A DNA stretch of 64,000 bases from Myotis daubentonii (taxonomy: Eukaryota; Chordata; Mammalia; Chiroptera; Vespertilionidae): contig NC_081841.1 in NCBI RefSeq assembly GCF_963259705.1, forward strand, positions 28,447,244 through 28,511,243. Direction: 5' to 3'. Under the pieces are notes generated by a model, which had not been told where the DNA came from, made no database searches, and saw only the letters and a list, made by a program, of their open reading frames with translations. Below, piece after piece: positions 1 to 10,172 of the stretch. The first letter of the stretch is position 1. The number at the start of each line of letters is the position of its first letter. A program made the position numbers and the translations under genes.

Positions 1-235
1 AGGTATTTCTGTCTTTGTTATTTATTATTTTCTCTGTCTGTTCTAGCGTTTCCCCCTCCTCCCCTTAACTGTTTTTAAAGCTTTTAATAAAATTTCCAAA
101 CTCTGTCAAATCTCTCCATGATCCTCTAAAAGCTGAATTAATTAATTGTTCATACTGTTGTGCTCCTAGGACAGTTGTAAATACCAGTAGCATTGCCAGA
201 TAGTATTTCCATCAGTTGTTCTACTTTTTTAGATT

Positions 236-362
236 TTTTGCAAAACTGTGAACCTCCCTGAGACAAAGGACTAAATCTCACTTATTTGTATTTCCTGTGA
301 TTATTATGTGCCTGACATCTAGGAGAGCCTGAGACAATATTTCGGAATATTTGAATGAATAG
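236..362 (+). repeat. Probable L2-type 3' end fragment
   Basis: The run from about gaacctccctgagacaaagg to atatttgaatgaat resembles the 3' end of ancient L2-type LINEs, with gtgcctgacat in the middle and a gaatgaat tail. It is strongly decayed. The flanks (1-235 and 363-421) are AT-rich and hold nothing I can identify. Confidence 0.45.
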
Positions 363-421
363 GAAAGAAAGATAGCGATGTAAGGAAAAGAGAAAACAGG
401 AAAGTGAAATGTGAAGATCTT

Positions 422-634
422 CAGGGGTGGGCAAACTTTTTGACTCGAGGGCCACAATGGGTTCTTAAACTGGACCGGAGGGCCGGAACAAAAGCATGGA
501 TGGAGTGTTTGTGTGAACTAATATAAATTCAAAGTAAACATCATTACGTAAAAGGGTACGGTCTTTTTTTTTTTAGTTTTATTCATTTCAAACGGGCCGG
601 ATCTGGCCCGCAGGCCGTAGTTTGCCCACGGCTG
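422..634. mobile_element. Non-autonomous hAT DNA transposon
   Basis: Imperfect terminal inverted repeats are visible: CAGGGGTGGGCAAACT at the left and AGTTTGCCCACGGCTG at the right. The subterminal regions are rich in GGCC-type words (gagggccac, gggccgg, ctggcccgc). This is the signature of small hAT elements common in bats. An 8-bp target duplication is not clear (aagatctt versus atctagat), so the exact ends may have decayed. It has no coding capacity. Confidence 0.75.
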
Positions 635-741
635 ATCTAGATTCATCTTTCCACATGTGCGACAGCTTTGTAGAGTTTGGACATGCTATTTTGAGAGTAA
701 ACCTTGAGCGGGAGATTATATAACCATGGCATTGTTTAGGC

Positions 742-810
742 CAGTGGTCGCCAACCTTTCGGACCTCACGGACCACCAATGGTCTGCGGACCACTGGTTG
801 GCGACCGCTG
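742..810. mobile_element. Miniature hAT element (69 bp)
   Basis: A near-palindrome begins CAGTGGTCGCCAACC and ends GGTTGGCGACCGCTG. The flanking octamers gtttaggc (734-741) and gtttagac (811-818) match at 7 of 8 positions, the expected 8-bp hAT target duplication. Almost the whole element is terminal inverted repeat, so only an internally deleted core survives. Confidence 0.8.
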
Positions 811-818
811 GTTTAGAC

Positions 819-2504
819 CATCTAAGTAGTGGCATGACATTAAAGGTTTGTGAAGATTTTGAAGTAGTTATGGAGGCAAGAAAACACTAAGGAAACCCTT
901 TTGCTTTAGCTTTTTGTAAAAAAAAAAAACTGGATCTCCCATTTACATTAGTGGAAATGCGGTGAGAGAGATACAAACAAAGGAGGAGGTGAGGCAGGAG
1001 GAAACCATTGGAAGGGAATATAATCAGGGAGGAGAAAGGAGAGCCACATTTTTTTTTTTCTCATTGAACTGTGCAAGAACAAGGTGATAGGAAGTAAGAC
1101 AGAAAGGGAAACATGCTTACAGAAAAGAGAAGTCTAAAAGCAGACTGGTCTCCGCTAAGGGATTTCAGCCCAGCAAGTGCACAGGTTGAGAATAATGCCA
1201 GGATGTAGAAAAGTGTCTTTATCTTTCAGGAACGGTGGGCTGTTCGCACACATGCAACAGTTAACAAGCTCTGCTCTGAAGTTACTCTAGACCTTATCTT
1301 TGGAAATAATGCAGGCCTGATAAATAAGGTTGGAGGAGAAAAACACTGAAGATGCAATCATAATGTCATCAGGTTTGAATTGCTGATGAAGATCTGTGGG
1401 AAGAGCACTAATACGAAAATATGGGGCTTGAGAAACGCAGACCTTGAAGGAATACAAAATGAGTTTGGAACTTGGCTGGGATTTTATAATGTGTAGGAAA
1501 ACAACAACACAAAACTAGGAACCAGGGGAGGGAATATTCGAAATTTAACCCAATAAGATCAAAATCATACGGGAACAATGAGATGAAGCAGAGAAATAAT
1601 ATATAAGGGAGGCCATTAAAAAAATACTGAAGTAAAGGGACAAAATAGTGGGAAACTTGCTATGACGGAAGGAAACCAAAACCCTATAAAGATGCTGTGA
1701 CTAATATCAAATTAACATCTAAGAATTAAAAAGACAGTTATAGAAATTTAAATATGAATCAGATAGTAGAGTAAATGACAGTGTAGCTTTGTATTTCTAA
1801 AAATTGTCACAGGTCACAGAGTCCTTGTCTTAGGTTTGCAAATCTTTGCATACTCAAGGAATATTGATCCAGATGGCACATTTGACCCCTGCAGTGTTCC
1901 AGCTCTTTTTTTTTTTTTTAATATTTGCTTTTCATGGGAAAAGCATTTCAATTTATGAAAAGGTGTGCTGCAATGGAAAGTTCATCAGTGGGGAAAGCAT
2001 AAGACTGTAGACATGTGTTAGGTTAAGAGTTAAAGGATTTAAAGTGTAAATTTATTTGCAGTTTCTTAAACTAGCCCTGAAAATGACAGCACTTATAGGG
2101 CAAACACTAATTACCTTGACATCTCATTCAGGGAGTAAATTTAAATTCAGACCCCCAGGCAAAAATTTCAGAGAGCTTACCCCCATGCACCCACGCCCTC
2201 CCTGTCCTCTGCGGAGTGCAAGATCAGGAGCTTTGTGGAAGGGAGGTTATATTCCCTGGCCTCCCAACAGTGAAGGCGCTACTGATGGTGAATCCAGTAT
2301 ATGCATATCATGTTAAAAGAAGGGTAAGTCTATACATTTGCACAGAAAGCACTTTACCTCCTCGTGGCTTGGCTTCTGGGGTTAAAAAAGAAAGAAAGAA
2401 AAGAAGAAGCTTATAAGCCTAGTTTTTTATGTGGTATATACTGGCCTGTATAAAATTTCACTGTGTGAAAATTTAAAAAATGTAACCGACCTTATTTCTT
2501 TTTT
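819..2504. other. DERA intron, no feature recognised
   Basis: This A-rich stretch contains short poly(A)/poly(T) runs (for example near 918-930, 1050-1060 and 1907-1919). It has no open frame with recognisable protein similarity, no SINE head and no transposon ends. It is read as intronic DNA because the DERA 3' exons lie downstream on the same strand. Confidence 0.5.
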
Positions 2505-2727
2505 TTAAAAGTGTATATATATATATTTTTTTATTGATTTCATAGTGGAATGGAGAGGAACTGAGAGATAGAAACATCATTGATGAGAGCGAGTCATTGA
2601 TAGGCTGCCTCCTGCATGCCCCACACTGTGATTGAGCCCAAAACTCAGGCATGTGCCCTGACTGGGAATTGAACTGTGACCTCCTGGTTCATAGGTCAGT
2701 GCTCAGCCACTGAGCCATGCTGGTTTA
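2505..2727 (-). mobile_element. Ves-type tRNA-derived SINE
   Basis: Read on the minus strand, a tRNA-like head (aaaccagcatggctcagtgg) is followed by a B-box-like segment (gttcaattcc), a body containing gtgcaggaggcag-type sequence and an attgatgatg-type run, and an A-rich tail. The A-rich end corresponds to the poly(T)/TA run at 2513-2530. It is a diverged copy. Confidence 0.85.
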
Positions 2728-3204
2728 AGTTCATGGGTACACAGGCTAATACACAGGCCTAGGAAATGCTTGCTGATGAGTTCAGTTATTAGGTAAAGGG
2801 GCATTAATAGATATATTTGTAAACAACATGTATAAAATTAAAATGTCTAATCAATATTTTCCCATTAAAACAAACCTTAAGCAATTTTTTTCCCTCAGTG
2901 AAATTGTGATACATGACATAGATGTTAGATCTGTAGACATTTGCTCTTATCTCTGAGATGTGCTATTTATTCATTTGCCTTTAATTCTTGACACATTAAC
3001 TTTGGTTATTATTATTTAATGTCTGTGCTAGGTTACAGATCTACTAGCAAACTCTTAAACGCTGGGAAATTAGAATTCTTGAATGGGTATACTTGATATA
3101 CATATTTGTTGAATGAGGAAATAAAGGTTAATAAATCATGTGAAGGTTGCATATTCTTTTTGCAGTTGTTCTAAAAGGGAAATAAAGGAAGTACCTTCTC
3201 TTTT

Positions 3205-3330
3205 AGTAGATGAAACGTTGAAGCTCAGAAGTTAAGTGACTAGACCAAGGCTATACATTGAGGATGTGCAGAATTCTGAAGGTCTCTTGACTCCAAATTC
3301 CATGCTTCAGATACTGCACAATCCTGTTCT
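3205..3330 (+). repeat. MIR-type SINE fragment
   Basis: The words gatgaaacgttgaagctcag, aagttaagtgacta and ccaaggctatac match the conserved core of MIR elements (gaaactgaggctcagag, ttaagtaacttgcccaaggtc). It is ancient and shared with other mammals. The remaining parts of 2728-4160 show nothing identifiable. Confidence 0.5.
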
Positions 3331-4159
3331 CCACCCTGCAATTGATCTGTATGTAAAGTTGTATATAAGCTGTGTTTAACCTTTGGAGGCACAGATGTAT
3401 TTCTAGTCACTGAATGAGATTTATATATTGAACTGTACTTTTCTATCAAGGACAAGGAAAGTAAGACAGGAGGGAGACACTGTGTTTGGAGAAACACTTA
3501 GGGGGTGATAGACCTAAGTAAACATAAAAACAAAAGCCAGCCCATGATAGGCCCACAGTAAATCCTTGTTGAAATGAAGGGAAAGGATGCCAAGAACACC
3601 TTCACCTCAGACACTCCCATTGTTTTGTGTGTGTGCGTTTACCTGTTCCTCAGATGGTGCCATGGTGATGCACTGGGAATATTAGCAAGGTCATGACTTA
3701 ACAGCTGCTCTTGAGTTCTTTTCCAGCAGGTGGAAGTGGGGGGGGATCCAAGGTGAGAAAGGGATTCTAACCTTATGGTTTCAACTCATTGGATATTTTT
3801 TAATCAAATATTTTCTTAAAGTTCACATCCAGTTCTTGTTTGTTTTCAAATTCCCCCACCGGGGGTACTGAGAGAACAGTTAGGGAGTGACAGGAAAAGT
3901 GGACCTTTCTTCCTCTTGTCCATCGGACGAGGGAGGAGGAGAGATGTCAAAGCTGAGGGCAGTCTGAGGGTGAGGAAGCAGAAGGGGTGAGATTAAAGGG
4001 GATGGGAGAGAGGAATGGTATTGGAGCATATGCAGAGGAGTCCCTCAGCATGGAAGGGGGAAATGGAAACCTTCCCATGAAGAGTGGTTGGAAGGAAAGT
4101 GGATGTCTTATTTAGGAAGAGAGCAGTCATTGGGGTTGTGATGTTATATTCAAATACTT

Positions 4160-4161
<2 letters not shown>

Positions 4162-4195
<34 letters not shown>
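4162..4195. repeat. (CA)n microsatellite
   Basis: Uninterrupted CA dinucleotides run for about 32 bp after ttgtaa and before tgctgg. Confidence 0.97.
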
Positions 4196-4197
<2 letters not shown>

Positions 4198-4265
4198 CTG
4201 GAAAAAGATGATTGCTCTTTATTACCCCAAGGTAGGAGGGTCCAACTTTAAGAGGTTATGGGAAG

Positions 4266-4478
4266 CCTGGCTGGCATAGCTCAGTGGTTGAGTGTTGACC
4301 TATGAACCAGGAGGTCACAGTTCAATTCCTGGTCAGGACAAATGCCTGGGTTAAGGCTTGATACCCAGTGTAGGGCATGCAGGGGGCAGCTGATCAATGA
4401 TTCTATCTCATCATTGATGTTTCTATCTCTCTTCCTTCCTCTCTCTGAAATCAACAAAAATATATTACAAAAAAGAAA
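4266..4478 (+). mobile_element. Ves-type tRNA-derived SINE
   Basis: It begins cctggctggcatagctcagt (A-box-like region), continues with a B-box-like gttcaattcctgg, the body words gggcatgcagggggcagctg and tcatcattgatgtttctatc, a pyrimidine-rich segment, and an A-rich tail with aaatcaacaaaaatatatta. It is essentially full length. Confidence 0.93.
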
Positions 4479-4623
4479 GAAGTTATGGACGATGGAGTTG
4501 GCCTGGTATAAGAAATTGGATGGGCCACATCAGGAGGTAGATGTTCAAATCACAAGCTGGATGTCAACCTGAAAGAGTTACTGTTAGAGTAAGTGTCACT
4601 TAGCAACCATTAGGGATGCTTCT

Positions 4624-4657
4624 TGTGTGTGTGTGTGTGTGTGTGTGTGTTTGTGTG
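4624..4657. repeat. (TG)n microsatellite
   Basis: A TG dinucleotide tract of about 30 bp ends in ttgtgtgcatgcatgtgtg, slightly interrupted at its right edge. Confidence 0.95.
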
Positions 4658-4714
4658 CATGCATGTGTGAAATAGACAGGGCTCCAAAATGTGAAAACAA
4701 TGGGGAAGGAGGAG

Positions 4715-5474
4715 TATATTGGTTTCTTAGGAATCCTATATAATAAAAGGCCAATATGCAAATTGACCAAACAGCAAAACCACTGGTTGCTATGACACAC
4801 ACTGACTACCAGGGGGCAGACGATCAATGCAGGAGCTGCCCCCTGGTGGTCAGTGCACTCCCACAGGGGCAGCGCCACTTAGCCAGAAGCCCTGAGCCAG
4901 GCTCATGGCTGGTGAGTGTAGCGGCGGTGCCAGGAGCCTCTCCTGCCTCTGTAGCACTGCTAATTATGTCCGACTGACATCCCCGAGGGCTCCTGGACTG
5001 CGAGAGGGTGCAGGCTGGGTTGAGGGACCCCCTCCCCCCAAGTGCATGAATTTTGTGCCCAGAGCCTCTAGTGCTGTATAACAAACTAACTCAAACTGGT
5101 GATTTCAAACAACAGAAATGTAGTCTCATGGTTCTGAAGTGTAGATGTCTGAAATCAGGGTATCTGCAGGGTCCTGCTCCCTCTGAAATCTGTAGGGGAG
5201 AATCCTTCCTTGCCTTTTCTTGACCCTGGTGTTTGCTGGCAATATTTGGCAATCCTCTGTCATCATGTGGCCATCTTCTCCCAGTGTCTCTTCTTTTCTT
5301 ATAAGGACACCAGTTGTCTCATTTCCCACCCAATGTAGTAAGACCTTATGTTTAATTAATCAATTACATCTGCAGTGTCCCTGTTTCCAAGGTCACTTTC
5401 TGAGGGACTGGGGGTTGGAACTGGGGGTCTGGCGGGGGTGGGGGGGGCACAGTTCAATTCATAACAAAGAGAAA
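4715..5474 (+). repeat. Old mammalian LTR-like repeat split by a Helitron
   Basis: The words ggtttcttaggaa (left part) and tgctgtataacaaactaact, caacagaaatgtagtctcatgg, ttctgaagtgtagatgtctg, ttcttataaggacaccag, cccaatgtagtaagacc and cagttcaattcataacaaag belong to a common ancient mammalian LTR-like repeat. I recognise the consensus by its agttctggaggcc...aggacaccagtcat...attcaacccataaca layout but cannot assign a subfamily. The Helitron at 4734-5071 lies inside it. A second copy of the family is at 9745-10172. Confidence 0.6.
4734..5071 (+). mobile_element. Helibat-type non-autonomous Helitron
   Basis: The 5' end is TCCTATATAATAAAAGG followed by ccaatatgcaaattgacc. The 3' end is a decayed hairpin (gcatgaattttgtgcccag) followed by gagcctCTAG. 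It sits between A (4733) and T (5072), the A^T target typical of Helitrons, with no target duplication. Removing it rejoins a continuous LTR-like repeat, which fixes both ends. It has no Rep/helicase coding capacity. Confidence 0.93.
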
Positions 5475-8167
5475 TAGGGTTCTTGCATTGTGGTTCTATT
5501 ATTTCCCATAAAAAGACCCGAAGAAGTCAGAGAAAAAGACTTTGAGTCAAACCAACAAACTTAAATTCAGGTACAAAAGATGGATTTCCCCCCCCCCCTG
5601 TAAACAATGTTGGATGGTTTTGTAGGTAGGGGAAATCTAGTAGATATTAAATATTTTTATCTGCAAAAAGCACTGGTAAGGTTCTCAATGGGAGATTAAT
5701 GGCTAAAATAAAGAATGAGGCATTAGGAGATAAATTTGCTTATGAGCAAGAGACAGAGACTAACAGCAGAAAGGAATACTTTTTAGATTGGAAAGGAGTG
5801 ACATACAACCCAAGCCAGAATCCGTTTGGGGACCTATGGGTTTTTCACTTTATTTTTATTAGACTTTGTAATAAAAATACAGATCTTCAAACAGTCCAAG
5901 ACAGAGTGAGTAATGCTACAAGCATCAGTAATCAAAAGTTATTCTCTATCATAAACTAAATGACTGATAATAAATACTGACAGAACACTACACAATGTGC
6001 CATAATATTATAAAATGGAGCCAGCGATTCTCCTGTGTTCTCCTTTCTTCTGCATGGCTGAATATTTCTTTATTTGCTTTAAAAAAAAGTATTTGCAGGT
6101 TTCTGGGTTTAGTTTACAAGCCAAATAAATGCAAAAAATATTTTTTTAAAACTTGGAAAGATGTGTTAACTGAGGGAAAAATTGGTCAATGCTAGACAAA
6201 GGTTGTATTGGCGTCACTAGCATAAAGAAATTAGGGACCTTGTATGTTAAATAGCTCAGCAAGCCATGCAGGAAAACGACTTAAGAAGTGAGGGGGCGTT
6301 ATTGAAATCATCAGCTTGTGACTTTAATGGAAGCATATGCAAAAAAGTCATTGTTAGAATGATGAAACTACACATCTGAGGGAGTGAAATAGTATGGAAC
6401 TTTTTTTTCCCCCCTTTTTAAAAAATTTAACATAATGGCTCTCAAAAAAAAAAATCCATAAAATTTGTATATGTTACTTTTGTCCTCCCAGGAACTAGTT
6501 AGTGTGTGGGAAACATACTTTTCATATTGGAATTGTGCCTGCCAGTCCCTTTGTCTAAGTCACTAAAAGGTTTTTACAAATTCATGTCTGTTTTCCCTTG
6601 ATTTGTACATTGTCAGAGAAGCCAAGAGAAATGGAGCAACTAAACACTCAAAAGTTAACTCATAAAAGTTGTAAATGCTTTGAAACTAAAAAGGATCATG
6701 AAGCATAAAGAAGTCTCATTAACCGCACAGCTTCCACTGGGCAGGTGGGGACACCAGGATGCTGTGTAGACGCACTGTAATTGCCCCCTCCGCCTCCTCA
6801 CGAGGATTTGGTGAAGTCGGCTCTGTGCCAGGCACTGGGATGAAGGACATCCACAAGGTACCTTTACTCCAAACACTCTGTGGTAGAGGAATGATGATCA
6901 GAGTCTCATTAGAAACAACCTTTGGGCAGTGATTGTAGCTGGAGACAGGGACGCCCTTAGGAAGCTGTAACAGCCCAGCTGGCCATGATGAGGAGCTGAG
7001 TTGTGGTAGTGAGTGTGGTGGGAATGGAGAGGAGTGGACAGCTACGGGAAGGATTAAAGGGGCAGAATGAATGGAAGTTGGTGAATGATTGTATACCAAG
7101 CTGGGAGGGAGAGGACAGAGCAGCTCCTAATGGTGCCGTTTGTCAGCATAGGGAATTCACGGGAAGCCAGGCTTTTCCCCAGGCCTGGAGTCCAAGCCTC
7201 TGCTTCCCTTTATGGGACCTCCTCCTCCTGTTCATTCTGTTGTTGGCTTACTGCAGGACGCAGCTCAGTCTCGCCCCTTGCCCTCTCCTTTTTTGTTCTT
7301 TAACAAGAAAAAAAAATTAACATTGGTGAGGAGATCTGATTCAGGCTATGAAGATAAAAGAAAGAGAGGCTCTCCTTCTGTTTAGAAAACATTAGCAAGA
7401 CAAGGCACGTCAAGTAAAATGGAGAACAAATACAGTTGTGTTAGTGATTCGGGAGGAAAAGGAAATTCATGCTTTTAACGTGAATTATTGGGGTGATGCG
7501 TTGTCTTGCTAGTGACCCCCGAACGAGTATAGTATGCCTTTTTGTAAAAAATTTATCATCAACTGGGGCATCCGAAAGTAGGTTTCCTATGCTACGAAGC
7601 TGCTAAATTGGGCAGGGACAACAGAGGAGGCACTGAATAGTCCATGAAATTGGGAAGAATTTAGATCATCCATGTCACACAAAAGGCTGTTTGTAGAATG
7701 TTAGCTGCTATCACACTGGTTTGATATTAACATTCTAGTGAATAATTAAACTATTCCTGTTTATTTTTTAATAAAAAGAAAAAGCATATAAATTTCCTCA
7801 GAGTGTATAATGTTACCTATATTTGCATTCACAGATCTTGAGGCTTCTGACTAGTATTGTAGCTGGATAACTGAGACAATTAAAAAGCACATTGTCTTCT
7901 GCCTTCCTCAGCATCCTCATTTTACAGTATTCATTAGTGTAAGGCCTTTCAAAAATATAAAAATCTTTAAATTACTTTGAGGCATTTTCATTACAGATGG
8001 TATTTTTCTAAAGTGAGTGGCTAGTAAATATACTTTTCTGCTGAAATTATTTTTGAAGTAGATTTCTCATTTTCATCTCCTGTCCATAAGCACATACCCA
8101 TCGTTGATACTGTTTCTGCCTGCTCTGCTTAAAAAAAAAAATCTCTAACCCCTTTTATTTATTTATT
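5475..8167. other. DERA intron, nothing strong recognised
   Basis: This is mostly AT-rich sequence with several short homopolymer runs (poly C at 5588-5598, poly A near 6442-6453). Near 6800-6900 there is a weak MIR/L2-like patch (gtgccaggcactgggatgaa). The open frames in 6719-7320 overlap on both strands, lack start context and splice-like borders, and show no protein family I know. Confidence 0.45.
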
Positions 8168-8334
8168 TTTTAAATATATTTTCATTGATTTTAGAGAAAG
8201 AGGAAGGGAGAGAAACACCGATGAGAGAGATATATCCAATGGCTGCCTCTTACACGCCCCCTACTAGGGATCGAGCGTGCAACCTGTCTGTGCACAGGAC
8301 TGTGCTCAATCAACTGAGCCACACTGGCTAGGGC
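8168..8334 (-). mobile_element. Ves-type SINE, diverged or shortened
   Basis: Read on the minus strand: head gccctagccagtgtggctca, B-box region, body with ccctagtagggggcg, and a tail of atcaatgaaaatatatttaa type. It is shorter than the neighbouring copy at 8338-8549 and lies directly against that copy's target site. Confidence 0.88.
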
Positions 8335-8337
8335 CCT

Positions 8338-8549
8338 GCTTTTTTAAAAATATATTTTATTGATTTTTTACAGAGAGGAATAGAGTGTTAGAAACATCGA
8401 TGGGAGAGAAACATCAATCAGCTGCCTCCTGCACACCCCCCACTGGGGATGTGCCCGCAACCAAGGTACATGCCCTTGACCAGAATCAAACCTGGGACTC
8501 TTGAGTCTGCAGGCTGATGCTCTATCCACTGAGCCAAACCGGTTAGGGC
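8338..8549 (-). mobile_element. Ves-type SINE, full length
   Basis: Read on the minus strand it starts gccctaaccggtttggctca and has the gattctggtcaagggcatgt B-box region, the cctgcacaccccccactggg body on the plus strand, and an aaaaatcaataaaatatatt tail. A short direct repeat, cctgcttttt, on both sides is compatible with its target duplication. Confidence 0.92.
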
Positions 8550-9744
8550 AGGGTCCTGCTTTTTAACATCCATACTCCCAAGAGGTAATCAGGCATTCCT
8601 TTATACCCGAATATACTTCTTAGTTAAATCCACCCCTTTCCACTAACTGTTTTCTTCGGTTGCTCCTTCAGCAGGTTGGAAAAGTTCAGGTTTTTCATTC
8701 AAGACAGTTGACTCAGAGGAGAAGTGACTCACACAGAGATTGGAAAGAGGTTTGTGCTTAGAAACAAAGAGATACAGATGCATGTGAAGCCACAGTCTCA
8801 TGATCTTATGTGATGTTGTGTTTGATGCTCTTAAAGCTGTGCATTGTTTGAGTAATTTTAGACGTAGATGGGATTGCCAGACGTCACCAATTTCCACAGG
8901 ATCTGCCTGAATTTATGCCTAGTGGATGGTGGAAACAGTGTTAATAGAGGAAATGGTATCAGAGGAAGAGTTTCCCGAGGAGGGTTCGGTCATGAGCTGG
9001 GAATAAGACAGGGCTGTTTCCTGCTCCCCAGAGTCAGGAAGGCGGCATTCAGCTAGACATAGCTGGCACGTTAGGGAGGCGACATTTGACTAGAAGCTTA
9101 TTGACAGTTCAGGTGCTTCGAAAGGAAATCCCAAGTGGACTTTTCATCCAACTGTCTCTTTCCTTATTGCTCCAAATAGGTTCACTCCAATAAAGTTAGG
9201 ATAATGGTTGCCAGGCACTGTTATAAACTCTAATTATTTGCTAGAGAAATCACAGATGTATAGGACCCAATGTGTATCACCTTGACTTAAACGTGGCTCT
9301 TATACATGACCAGCAACTAGCAGGAACATTGGTAGAGAGCTTGGGAATAATACCCCTGTCCCTCAGAGATGCCCTGTGGGAGTTTCCTCTTCTCTTTTTC
9401 CTTAGCTAGTTGCTGCCTATTGCGGTTTTCTCATCCTCTCCTGAAATACCGCCGGTGTCTTGGGAAGGGCAGTAGTCCCATTCATCTCTTCTCCTGCAGC
9501 CGTTGCTCTGCCAGGCCCAGTGCTAGTTCCTTGGCTGCGCCCTTTTTCCTCATCTCATCTCTTTATCAGTCCCCTACCAAGCCCCAGCTCTGTGGTGAAA
9601 TACCCTGGAGATTTGAGTTTGGATTTGTTCCAAAATATAAGTGACCTGATCTTGAACTGTACAAGACTCACTTCTTAATACCTATGTGTGTGAATGTCTT
9701 TTTAACTTTTTAAATTTATTCTTATATTGTTTCCTAAGACTGAT
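8550..9744. other. DERA intron, nothing recognised
   Basis: No repeat family, exon or RNA gene could be supported here. Open frames at 8643-8897 and 9369-9678 have no recognisable protein content and overlap unrelated frames. Confidence 0.45.
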
Positions 9745-10172
9745 CTAAAAATGCCACAAACGGAATGATTTATACAGTAGAAATGTATTGCCTCCCAGTT
9801 CTGGAGACCAGAAGCCTGAGATCAGGGAGTGGGCAGGGTTGGTTCCTTCTGAGGGCAGAGGGAGGATCTGTTCCGGGCCTCTCCTCTGGCTCCTGGTAGT
9901 GTGCTGGCTTGTAGAAGCATCACTCTGAACTCTGCCTTCATGTTCACACGGCATTCTGTGTGTGTGTGCGTGTGCGTGTGTGTTTATCTCTTCACATGGC
10001 ATTCTTTTTATAAGGGCACTAATCATATTGGATTGGGGGCCCACCCTATCTATTCCAGTTACGAATTATATCTTCAGTGACCCTATTTCCCCAAATAAAG
10101 TTACACTCCAACATCTGGGGATTAGGACTTCAACATATGAAATTAGTGGAGGACACGACTCAACTCATAACA
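9745..10172 (+). repeat. Old mammalian LTR-like repeat, second copy
   Basis: The words agaaatgtattgcctcccag, ttctggagaccagaagcctg, ggttccttctgaggg, ggcttgtagaagcatcactc, ataagggcactaatcatatt, gattgggggcccacccta, ggattaggacttcaacatat and gactcaactcataacaa follow the same layout as the copy at 4715-5474 and match that family's consensus well. A TG-rich insertion (9957-9982) lies inside it. The subfamily is not assigned. Confidence 0.65.

Noticed and set aside
6719..7320. Overlapping open frames of 105-126 codons
   Set aside because: Frames overlap on both strands with no recognisable domain, splice border or codon signal.
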